From Balneolales bacterium (GTDB taxonomy: Bacteria > Bacteroidota > Rhodothermia > Balneolales > Balneolaceae): 5,653 nucleotides of DNA. Below the pieces are notes generated by a model. It was not told where the DNA came from and did no database searches. It worked only from the letters and a program-made list of their open reading frames with translations. Both the position numbers and the translations under genes were made by a program. Position 1 is the stretch's first letter. Every line of letters begins with the position of its first letter. Below, piece after piece: positions 1 to 5,653 of the stretch. The stretch spans positions 1-5,653 of the forward strand of contig JAKSCW010000565.1 in assembly GCA_022360375.1 (NCBI GenBank), read 5' to 3'.

Positions 1-3000
1 AAATCGTATTATCCAGCCCGGCCCGGTTCCATCCGTCCTGCTCGTCCCAATCAATGCTGGAGGCAAAGGGATTACCCACCAGGTTCCACCCGTCGTTAGC
101 AGAATCGTAGGTTCCTCCCACCCCTGATTTGGTAAGCGTTAGAGAAGGAGTAATGGTTCCGGAATACTGTGCGCTGTCCGTTTGGATAGTCTTCGGAAAG
201 CCTCCCTGTACTCCAGCTGTTTCCGGCTCATCGTCCTCATATACATACACTAAAACCGGCTGACCAGCGGTGGTGGTTGTGGAAGCAGAAGTGATGGACT
301 GGAATCCACGAGAAGAGGCATCCTGATCCCCGTCTCCTTCGGTATAGGTAAATACGTTGGTCGTTCCGGATTCAGAATCGGCTCCGGTAAAACCCTGGGT
401 CCATACACCATCCAAAAGCTCTCCATAAGTAATTCCATCAGCCGGGGAAGTCAGGATCCTCCAGCCTTCATCGCCAGTGATAAAGGTACCTATCGGATGA
501 GATGTGCTATTCCAGCTGATAGATGCATTGGCAGGAATGTAGGTATCGTTCGAATTGGAAGTGAGATCACCTACCAGTGAGCCACTTCCCTCATCCATTC
601 TCCAATAGCCCTGGAGCCCGCTTTCATCTCCTTTTAACGGCTGAAAGCCATTATTCCTGATTTGAGTGGAATCTGAAGCAGTATCCCAAAAACGAAGTTC
701 ATCTATGCTTCCGGTCCACCCTCCTACGGTAATTGCTTCGCTATTGGTGTCCAGGTTTCCGCTTATAGAGGTGCTCGCATCCAGCTTGCCATCTATAAAT
801 ATAGACTTGTTGCTACCATCAAATACCACAGCAATATGATGCCAGTTGCCATCGGTAATGGATACATCCCCGAACAACGTATTACCTGTACTTGAATGAT
901 AGGTAGTAAAAGCCAGGAAATTGGTATCAGCATAGCGGTGTATGCTCCATGCATCCGAACCTTTTTGTATGATGCTTTGACCGGAAGTACTAAAGCCGGA
1001 GGTTCTCATCCAAAACTCAATACTTAAGGCAGTGGTGGCGTCCAGTGAGTTATCATCGGGAATGCTTAATGTGGAACTGTTATCACCGAAGGCCAGTGAC
1101 CTGCCGGGATAGGAAACGGGATCGGCAAAACTCAAAGAAATGGTAATATCATCGAAGGTAGCAAACTCGACGCCTGAACTGTTATTTTCAGAACCACTTT
1201 TCGCGAAAGAGAAGGTCCCTGAATTGTCACTTATGATGTATTCCGACCTATTCCCGAAAAGCACTATGGTATCACTTCCGGTTCCTCCATCAAACGTGTT
1301 ATTGGCCCCACTTAAAGTCAGCGTGTTATCCAAACTGTTGCCCTGAATAAACCGTGTGGAATCGTTGCCCGAAAAACTAAAATCATTAATTGAATTTCCG
1401 AGCACCAGAGTATCGATCCCCGAAACTCCGGCAGAAATACTTAATGCGATATCTTCCTTTTCAATAGTAAGGAGTGAATCACTGTAAGAACCGGATCTGA
1501 TGTTAATAGTATTCCCGCTTACCGCTACGCCCAGTGCTGCTTTTATCGACATCGTTGTATCGTTAACAGCACCCACTATATAATCACCATCAGCATCCAG
1601 GTTTACATCCCCATCTGAATCAGAATAAAAAGCACCTGAAGCATTTTGTCTTATAATTGAACTGTCTGGAGAGGTGAGACTTAATGCAAACGATATCGCA
1701 TTTGCCTCGCTGGATTGAAAAAAAGTAAACTCAGTTGCATCACTTCTAAAACTGTTGTTTTGAACTGTATACTCAAAACCATTTAGCGTCAGGTCAGTAA
1801 TTGTGAAGTAGGAATCATCGTCTGCCACATCATTTTCAGCATAAATTGGGTTAGATTCTCCTAAAGAATTCGTACCCGAAATTGAAACATTACTTGTTCC
1901 ACCGTCCGCAAATCTTCCAGCTGTAAAAATGCCAATACCACCCCACTGGTTATCTAAGGTAGTAATGTTTGTAAGTTCGATGTTTCGCGAATCTGTGATC
2001 GCTATTCCAACTCCACCGGTATCATTACCGTCGGCAGTAACGTTATCAAGAACAGCTCCTACCACCCCTATTAAATCAATCTCTGTTCTTCCACTTCCCA
2101 CTACGGTTACGTTCTTCACCGAGTAACTTTTCGTGGTATCATCGGTAGTGGGGCTGAATTTTAAACCGAATGTATTAGCAGAGGGACCATTGATGGTCAT
2201 TTGTTGAATCGATACACCATCTGAACTAATTAAAACCCCTGCTGAAGACGGAACATCAGTCGCATCTATAATAGTGCCGGATTCGCTCTCGCCTATTATG
2301 GCAATATCGTCAATATCAATTAGCAGCTGGCTTGTTGATAAGTCGTAGGTTCCATCACCTATAACAAGTGTATCATTTGCATTTATATAACCAAGCCCGG
2401 TTACGATGCTGTTACCATCGGTAACAAAAACGTGGTTAGCTTTCAGCACCGCATAACCTGAGTATCCACCTGAATTGTCAACAGCATGACCAACTGTGTT
2501 TTCAACATCCAGCAATTGTGCTAAGGTCATAGTGCTTGCGTCCACTCCTTCAAAAGTATTCCCACTAACATCAATGGTATCCGTGGTTCCTAAATACATC
2601 CCTATTTGAGAAGTATTCCCTGTAAACTCATTACCTGTAATTGTAGCCGTTAGTTTATCAGGCGGGGAAGAAATAGACCACGGGCCTAATCCCAAACCCT
2701 CAAATCCATTATTACTAAACAAATTTCCTGTAACCACCACACTATCCGGCCCATCGGCAGACATGCCTACATAGTTGTCATCGAAATTGTTGTTTTGGAT
2801 AATGGAACCGAATCCACCCGGGTTCAGATAAATACCTGTGGCCCAACCCGAAAAATTATTCGTTTCAATCACCAGGTTTGAAGTCTGTACCCCGTTTGCC
2901 AACAAAACACCCCGATAGCCATCTCCATCTACTGTACCCGAACGAAAAAAGACATTATTGCGAATAGTAACATAATCAGCTCCCTGCTGAATATATATAC

Positions 3001-3391
3001 CCGCTTTACTGCCTAAAATTGACGCTCCCTCAGTTATATTGAATCCATCTATAACTGTACTATCCGCATTACTTCCAATCAGGATATTTCCCTGAAGGAT
3101 AGACTCCGTGGCACTTCTGTTTTTTCCATCATTACCATGTTGAAATCCTTTCAAATAAATCCGGGAGGTATTTATTTCTATATCTTCAGTGAATTGGCCC
3201 GAACCAACCACAATGGTATCACCTGCCGAAGCAGCAGTAATTGCCGTTTGTAAGGTGGCACAAGGAGTAATTGCATCCGAACAATCGTTAGAATTGTCAT
3301 CACCATCTGTTGCAACATACCTATTTGTTTGGGCATGTACTGGAACAGATAGAATTAATATTAATAAAGCTAAACCACATTTTTTAAACAT
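1..3391 (-). CDS. Secreted mosaic beta-helix / RTX-like / LamG protein, probable T9SS substrate (C-terminus outside window)
   Basis: I translated this frame by hand and it stays open from the start to the left edge: 1130 residues with no stop, so the gene is 3'-truncated by the window. Start choice: ATG at 3391 gives a compact signal peptide (MFKKCGLALLILILSVPVHA, cut before Q21). In-frame ATGs at 3403 and 3418 are alternatives, and a TAA lies directly before 3418. Domains: residues 23-300, right-handed beta-helix with a leader (C37, C44, AGDTIVVGSGQF at 56-67) and PbH1-like turns such as ITGNEFTGN and VSGNTF; 320-545, a second beta-helix module; 585-655, an acidic DxDxDGD stretch and a third leader; 682-753, RTX-like (GNSLDNTL, DGGTGSDTI, GNRSEY); about 763-935, LamG/jelly-roll (IEFWMRT, GNWHHIAVVFDG, IDGKLD, IDELRFW, GYWRMDEGSG); 965-1130, a C-terminal region with EGWRILTSP and GWNLVGNPFASSIDWD. 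The last motif is typical of Bacteroidota T9SS cargo just before the sorting domain. The likely role is a surface-bound or secreted carbohydrate-binding or adhesive protein. No catalytic residues were recognised, so enzyme activity is unproven. Confidence 0.9.
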   Translation of the reverse strand, partial: MFKKCGLALLILILSVPVHAQTNRYVATDGDDNSNDCSDAITPCATLQTAITAASAGDTIVVGSGQFTEDIEINTSRIYLKGFQHGNDGKNRSATESILQGNILIGSNADSTVIDGFNITEGASILGSKAGIYIQQGADYVTIRNNVFFRSGTVDGDGYRGVLLANGVQTSNLVIETNNFSGWATGIYLNPGGFGSIIQNNNFDDNYVGMSADGPDSVVVTGNLFSNNGFEGLGLGPWSISSPPDKLTATITGNEFTGNTSQIGMYLGTTDTIDVSGNTFEGVDASTMTLAQLLDVENTVGHAVDNSGGYSGYAVLKANHVFVTDGNSIVTGLGYINANDTLVIGDGTYDLSTSQLLIDIDDIAIIGESESGTIIDATDVPSSAGVLISSDGVSIQQMTINGPSANTFGLKFSPTTDDTTKSYSVKNVTVVGSGRTEIDLIGVVGAVLDNVTADGNDTGGVGIAITDSRNIELTNITTLDNQWGGIGIFTAGRFADGGTSNVSISGTNSLGESNPIYAENDVADDDSYFTITDLTLNGFEYTVQNNSFRSDATEFTFFQSSEANAISFALSLTSPDSSIIRQNASGAFYSDSDGDVNLDADGDYIVGAVNDTTMSIKAALGVAVSGNTINIRSGSYSDSLLTIEKEDIALSISAGVSGIDTLVLGNSINDFSFSGNDSTRFIQGNSLDNTLTLSGANNTFDGGTGSDTIVLFGNRSEYIISDNSGTFSFAKSGSENNSSGVEFATFDDITISLSFADPVSYPGRSLAFGDNSSTLSIPDDNSLDATTALSIEFWMRTSGFSTSGQSIIQKGSDAWSIHRYADTNFLAFTTYHSSTGNTLFGDVSITDGNWHHIAVVFDGSNKSIFIDGKLDASTSISGNLDTNSEAITVGGWTGSIDELRFWDTASDSTQIRNNGFQPLKGDESGLQGYWRMDEGSGSLVGDLTSNSNDTYIPANASISWNSTSHPIGTFITGDEGWRILTSPADGITYGELLDGVWTQGFTGADSESGTTNVFTYTEGDGDQDASSRGFQSITSASTTTTAGQPVLVYVYEDDEPETAGVQGGFPKTIQTDSAQYSGTITPSLTLTKSGVGGTYDSANDGWNLVGNPFASSIDWDEQDGWNRAGLDNTI
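587..1105 (-). other. LamG / concanavalin A-like jelly-roll domain within the mosaic protein
   Basis: Residues about 763-935 show the ordered landmarks of a LamG-type jelly roll: GRSLAFGDNSSTLSIPDD at the start, LSIEFWMRT, SIIQKGSDAWSI, a central GNWHHIAVVFDGSNKSIFIDG, ITVGGWTGSIDELRFWD, and a closing GYWRMDEGSG. The length of about 170 residues fits the family. Such domains in bacterial secreted proteins usually act as carbohydrate-binding or adhesive modules; the ligand cannot be read from the sequence. Confidence 0.85.
1133..1348 (-). other. RTX-like (hemolysin-type calcium-binding) segment within the mosaic protein
   Basis: Residues 682-753 read like the end of an RTX block: IQGNSLDNTLTL, then NNTFDGGTGSDTIVL with one GGxGxD nonapeptide core at 702-707, then GNRSEYIISDNSGTFSF and GVEFATFDDITISL. 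The last part resembles the 'sGnrsdYtit...gvErlqFaDgtv' tail that commonly follows RTX repeats in secreted proteins. Only one canonical calcium-binding nonapeptide is visible, so it may be a structural remnant that binds little calcium. It sits between the third beta-helix leader and the LamG domain. Confidence 0.6.
1433..3256 (-). repeat. Three divergent beta-helix leader repeats in the mosaic protein
   Basis: The same short leader occurs three times in the protein: residues 46-82 (core AGDTIVVGSGQF), 326-367 (core ANDTLVIGDGTY) and 614-653 (core SGNTINIRSGSY). Each core is preceded by a small helix-like stretch and followed by an acidic strand and a hydrophobic strand (IYLKG, IAIIG, IALSI). 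The conserved D/N-T residues fall at 59, 341 and 628, so the spacing is 282 and 287 residues. In known right-handed beta-helix proteins this kind of segment caps the N-terminal end of the helix. I infer that the protein arose by duplication of a module of about 285 residues, with the third copy shortened or replaced by the RTX-like block. The copies have diverged too far to be recognisable as DNA repeats. Confidence 0.6.
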
Positions 3392-3418
3392 TACACTATA
3401 CATCTCGTTAATTAGCAT

Positions 3419-3556
3419 TTAGTTATCTCTCAAATAACCCATATCGTTAAACCGCCAAGGCTAGTCTGGTTCAAAGCTAGTGCAATTCCTTTTTTACCTG
3501 TTATTACGGATATCCCAAATGCTTTCACTTATTACCCACTACTGATTTTATTTCAC
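3419..3556. other. Intergenic region between response regulator and mosaic protein genes
   Basis: This gap follows the response-regulator stop and precedes the mosaic gene on the same strand. It contains a candidate -7 element (3472-3479), a perfect 8-base palindrome GGATATCC (3508-3515), a direct repeat TTATTAC (3501-3507 and 3529-3535) and a short direct repeat GCTAG (3460-3464 and 3476-3480). I see no stable stem followed by a T-run on the minus strand, so read-through from the regulator gene into the mosaic gene is possible. Confidence 0.5.
3472..3479 (-). promoter_or_regulatory. Possible Bacteroidota -7 element for the mosaic protein gene
   Basis: On the minus strand this reads TAGCTTTG, a full match to the Bacteroidota -7 consensus TAnnTTTG. 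It would place transcription start near 3465, giving a leader of roughly 50-75 bases depending on the start codon. No convincing -33 TTG lies about 19-23 bases upstream, so this is only a candidate; an 8-base motif with two free positions can occur by chance. Confidence 0.25.
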
Positions 3557-3973
3557 CTAAGCGTTTTTGGCAATTTCCCCTATCACCTTCTTGAGCCTGC
3601 TAATCACTCCTATTATGGGTAGTGATTTATGGATAAGCCCGTTACCACTTAATCTCTCTGCTTCTTCAATTTTGTCTTTCAACTCAGTAGAACTGATAAA
3701 TACAAATGGAATGCCTTTGTCGTAAAAACCGGATTGCCGATACTGAGAAAAGAATTGTATCCCATTTAGAATGGGCATCTCTATATCGCATATTATTGCA
3801 TCTGGAGTGCGATATTCTAATGACTCTAAAGCCAGATATCCATCCTCAAAAGACTGTACTGTAAAGCCCTCATTCTCTAACAAGTGATGAAGAAGCTGGC
3901 GATAAACCATATCATCATCAATAAGATAAAGTATCTTCCTTTCGGATTTATTTTTGCCCATCATTAAATACAT
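3557..3973 (-). CDS. Stand-alone response regulator receiver domain protein
   Basis: This is a complete 138-residue protein made of a single CheY-like receiver domain with no DNA-binding or enzymatic output domain. The acidic pocket is D19/D20 in LYLIDDD, the phospho-accepting aspartate is D63 in IICDIEMPILNG, the switch Ser/Thr position aligns to S94 in FVFISS, and the conserved lysine is K116. The residue after that lysine is Ser (KSLP) instead of the usual Pro. The protein is predicted to be cytoplasmic and to receive a phosphoryl group from a histidine kinase, acting by protein contact or within a phosphorelay. Start: ATG at 3973 is the longest choice; ATGs at 3964 and 3961 (MMGKNKSERKILYLIDDD) would also leave the domain intact, and no clear Shine-Dalgarno decides. 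It ends in TAG. It is divergent from the propeller sensor gene and upstream of the mosaic gene on the same strand. Its cognate kinase is not proven. Confidence 0.93.
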   Translation of the reverse strand: MYLMMGKNKSERKILYLIDDDMVYRQLLHHLLENEGFTVQSFEDGYLALESLEYRTPDAIICDIEMPILNGIQFFSQYRQSGFYDKGIPFVFISSTELKDKIEEAERLSGNGLIHKSLPIIGVISRLKKVIGEIAKNA

Positions 3974-4037
3974 ACCATCTACTAGTGCTGAAATATTTAT
4001 TCAAAAATTATCCATTACCCTTGGTTTTTTTATTGAA

Positions 4038-4045
4038 GTGATCAC
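4038..4045. promoter_or_regulatory. Perfect palindrome GTGATCAC, possible operator
   Basis: This perfect 8-base palindrome lies 65 bases upstream of the response-regulator start and has partly symmetric flanks (TTG on the left against AAA on the right). It loosely resembles the core of Crp/Fnr-type sites (TGTGA...TCACA) but lacks their spacer. An operator role is only a possibility. Confidence 0.2.
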
Positions 4046-4083
4046 CCAAACAGTTTAACTCACTACTCAAATACCGCAGGAAA

Positions 4084-4115
4084 TTTTGTTGAAATATTAA
4101 CTAGGTATATATTTA
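4084..4115 (+). promoter_or_regulatory. Possible Bacteroidota-type promoter for the propeller sensor gene
   Basis: TTTTG (4084-4088) is followed after 19 bases by TATATTTA (4108-4115), which matches the Bacteroidota -7 consensus TAnnTTTG except at the last base. Transcription would begin near 4121, leaving an untranslated leader of about 105 bases that includes the phased CTACA-like repeats. A sigma-70-like reading of the same AT-rich stretch is also possible. Confidence 0.3.
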
Positions 4116-4133
4116 TTCTGGGTTTTTTTACCC

Positions 4134-4221
4134 CTACAAGACCCTACACAAGCACTACATCAATTGATAGGGAGTTCTGGTAGCACTAACATCATCTACA
4201 TATAGAGAAAAGATTACTACT
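4134..4221 (+). repeat. Helically phased CTACA-like short repeats upstream of the propeller sensor
   Basis: CTACA occurs at 4134-4138, 4144-4148, 4155-4159 and 4196-4200, with variants CTAAC at 4186-4190 and CTACT at 4217-4221. Start-to-start distances are 10, 11, 31, 10 and 21 bases, all close to whole turns of a 10.5-base helix. The first two copies sit in a longer repeat, ACCCCTACA / ACCCTACA. Such phasing places repeats on one DNA face, as in operators that bind regulator multimers. Chance is not excluded for a 5-base motif. Confidence 0.3.
4159..4168. promoter_or_regulatory. Perfect palindrome ATCAATTGAT, possible operator
   Basis: This 10-base perfect inverted repeat lies about 60 bases before the propeller sensor start and overlaps the last base of the third CTACA copy. 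It is downstream of the proposed promoter, a position that would suit a repressor or autoregulatory site, but no family of regulator can be named from it. Confidence 0.25.
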
Positions 4222-4227
4222 TTGGGT

Positions 4228-5653
4228 ATGTATTTTTTATCAAAATTACTGGGTTTAAGGAAACTATTTGTTCTTGTATTTCTTTTGTGGGCTTATTCTT
4301 CCCTCTTTAGTCATTTGCAAGCTCAACATAGAGATATCGTTAATGAAAATCTTTTCGTGCCAGACGAGTATGTTGTTGACCATTGGACTACCGATGATGG
4401 GTTACCACTAAATTCAATTATCGATATCATCAAAACCAAAGATGGCTATTTGTGGTTTGCCACTTACGATGGGTTAATCAGGTTTAATGGAATCGATTTT
4501 AAAATCTACCGCTCAAGCGACCACCAGGAACTAAAAGGAAACAGATTCCAGCAAATCATTGAGGCTTCAGATGGAAGTATCATAGTACAAACAGAGGGAT
4601 TGCATTATGCGAAGTTTCGTGAAAATTCTTTTACCCATCTTACAAGTCTTAATCAGCAGCTTCATGGAAATGGAGCGGATAAGGTTTTCTATAAAGATGA
4701 GGAAGGGACTATCTGGATGGGTTCAGATAAGGGTGTTTACCTGTATAAAAATGGAAAGCTTGAGTCGTTTAAACCCGGGTTAATAGAATTCCCGGTACGA
4801 AAAGTAGTCTATGCCGACAAACATGAAGTTTGGTTTGAATCGCAAAAAGACTTCGCACTGTACAGGTATCAAAAAAATGGTACTGGAATCATTGAGCAGG
4901 TAGTAGGTAACATTTCCTCGAGTAGTTTTGTAGCGAGGAACGGGGGTGTAACCTGGATTTCAAATTCGGGTACCCTGTTCAAATACGAAAGTGGAAGGCT
5001 GGATACCGTTCTTACTTCAACATCTCATATTTTTTCCCATCTTGCACTTAACAGCGAACAACAATTGATCATCGCCTCAGACAGAGGAATGTTCTCCTTT
5101 TCAGAAAAAGACGGGCTTTCCTCCATAAGCACCTCTCAAATACCGTCTCATAAGAACGCCCCTTTTTTCCTTAAAAACGATGGGACCTTCTGGTCATCTA
5201 ACGACCGCGAATTATACAAGAATGGACGACTGATATTTAAAAGTGACGCACTATTAAGTGCCTACATCATTGATATAGAAGGAAATATATGGATTTCTTC
5301 TACTGATAAGGGACTATTCAGACTTAAACCGAAACTATTCAGCACCTACACCACTCACCAGGGTTTAACTTATGACCCCGTGTATCCTCTTTTTCAGGCA
5401 AGTGATTCGTCCATTTGGATTGGCACTTTTGGGAAGGGTATTAACCGGTTGCACAATGGAAAGATTTTTTCGGGGTATTCTTTAGCTGATGAGAACAACA
5501 TGGAACACGGATTTGTCCAGTCATTTGAAGAATTAAATGATTCTACAGTTCTTGTAAGTATTATGGGAAAGGGGGTTCAGGTTATCAGAAGAGGCTCCAA
5601 GTCTTTAACCCCCTACAGGTTTAATGATGAATACAGGGTAAAGCATATTTTCA
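4228..5653 (+). CDS. Two-component regulator propeller sensor protein (N-terminal part; C-terminus outside window)
   Basis: The frame is open to the right edge, giving 475 visible residues. ATG at 4228 is the only in-frame ATG after the upstream TAG at 4168, and it begins a signal peptide or membrane anchor: basic residues at R11/K12, a hydrophobic core at 13-28, and a likely cut LQA|Q after residue 32. The mature part opens with the hallmark of the regulator-propeller family (Reg_prop): WTTDDGLPLNSI at 53-64 and DGYLWFATYDGLIRFNG at 72-88. About ten blade-like repeats follow, with cores near 112-121, 158-172, 197-205, 238-251, 275-291, 317-331, 350-366, 392-411 and 436-453; the clearest are EGTIWMGSDKGVYLY, EGNIWISSTDKGLFRL and SSIWIGTFGKGINRL. 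In this family two propellers in the periplasm bind a ligand and pass the signal through a Y_Y_Y domain and one membrane helix to a histidine kinase, DNA-binding or other output domain. Those parts lie beyond the window, so the output type is unknown. The gene is divergent from the stand-alone receiver gene. Confidence 0.92.
   Translation, partial: MYFLSKLLGLRKLFVLVFLLWAYSSLFSHLQAQHRDIVNENLFVPDEYVVDHWTTDDGLPLNSIIDIIKTKDGYLWFATYDGLIRFNGIDFKIYRSSDHQELKGNRFQQIIEASDGSIIVQTEGLHYAKFRENSFTHLTSLNQQLHGNGADKVFYKDEEGTIWMGSDKGVYLYKNGKLESFKPGLIEFPVRKVVYADKHEVWFESQKDFALYRYQKNGTGIIEQVVGNISSSSFVARNGGVTWISNSGTLFKYESGRLDTVLTSTSHIFSHLALNSEQQLIIASDRGMFSFSEKDGLSSISTSQIPSHKNAPFFLKNDGTFWSSNDRELYKNGRLIFKSDALLSAYIIDIEGNIWISSTDKGLFRLKPKLFSTYTTHQGLTYDPVYPLFQASDSSIWIGTFGKGINRLHNGKIFSGYSLADENNMEHGFVQSFEELNDSTVLVSIMGKGVQVIRRGSKSLTPYRFNDEYRVKHIF

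Larger units (their letters stand above)
3974..4227. promoter_or_regulatory. Divergent intergenic regulatory region between response regulator and propeller sensor
   Basis: Both flanking genes start outward from this 254-base stretch, so it should hold promoters for both. It contains the palindrome GTGATCAC (4038-4045), a possible plus-strand promoter (4084-4115), a phased CTACA-like series (4134-4221) and the palindrome ATCAATTGAT (4159-4168). On the minus strand near the regulator gene I found only an imperfect TAnnTTTG-like element (TAATTTTTG, one base too long), so its promoter is not assigned. Confidence 0.6.

Noticed and set aside
250..438. 62-residue minus-strand ORF
   Set aside because: It lies in another frame inside the mosaic gene, whose own frame encodes the recognisable pre-sorting-domain region there. 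The product is proline-rich and resembles no family I know.
1140..1346. 68-residue plus-strand ORF
   Set aside because: It is antisense to the RTX-like segment of the mosaic gene, and its composition is what the opposite strand of that coding sequence produces.
1929..2126. 65-residue plus-strand ORF
   Set aside because: It is antisense to the second beta-helix module, has no start signal or domain, and is explained as a shadow frame.
3189..3422. 77-residue plus-strand ORF
   Set aside because: It is antisense to the signal peptide and first beta-helix leader of the mosaic gene; no recognisable domain.
3460..3480. GCTAG direct repeat considered as a stem-loop
   Set aside because: Only the central CTAG pairs with itself, giving a four-base stem with a loop of 12, too weak for an RNA structure.
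3427..4075. Similar CTCAAATA-containing stretches at 3427-3439 and 4063-4075, upstream of both minus-strand genes
   Set aside because: The match needs an indel, and almost the same string (TCTCAAATACCG) occurs inside the sensor coding sequence near 5135, so it is not specific to promoters.
4120..4133. Short hairpin GGGT-T(6)-ACCC
   Set aside because: The stem is only four pairs, with the T-run in the loop rather than after the stem, so it does not look like a terminator.
1..5653. tRNA, rRNA, CRISPR arrays, insertion sequences
   Set aside because: No cloverleaf, spaced identical repeats, transposase frame or terminal inverted repeats were seen; nearly all of the sequence is coding in the three described genes.

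Overview
The window looks like chromosomal DNA of a free-living Bacteroidota bacterium, possibly of the Balneolia/Rhodothermia side, because base composition is moderate (low 40s % GC by eye) rather than very AT-rich. Three things support the phylum: a long secreted protein with the 'GWNLVGNP...IDWD' signature that often precedes a type IX secretion (T9SS) sorting domain; a periplasmic 'two-component regulator propeller' sensor; and gene starts with no clear Shine-Dalgarno sequence. The genus is a guess.

Layout. From the left edge to about 3391 the minus strand carries one uninterrupted reading frame (at least 1130 residues, C-terminus outside the window). It encodes a secreted mosaic protein: signal peptide, two right-handed beta-helix modules, a third beta-helix-like leader, an RTX-like segment, a LamG/concanavalin-A-like domain, and the start of a T9SS-type C-terminal region. 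After a 165-base gap (138 bases from the earliest possible start), the minus strand carries a 138-residue stand-alone response-regulator receiver domain (3557-3973). A 254-base intergenic region then separates it from a divergent plus-strand gene (4228 to the right edge, 475 residues visible). That gene encodes a signal peptide followed by about ten blade-like repeats of the regulator-propeller sensor type; its membrane and output domains lie beyond the window.

How the parts may work together. The propeller protein is probably a periplasmic sensor, the receiver domain could be a phosphorelay partner, and the mosaic protein is a likely cell-surface or secreted adhesin-like product. That these form one circuit is inferred only from adjacency and divergent orientation. 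The divergent intergenic region holds a helically phased CTACA-like repeat series and two short perfect palindromes that could be operators. No RNA genes, mobile elements, CRISPR arrays or strong terminators were seen. Nothing here proves a new system; the most distinctive object is the mosaic protein with three regularly spaced beta-helix leaders and an RTX-like block.
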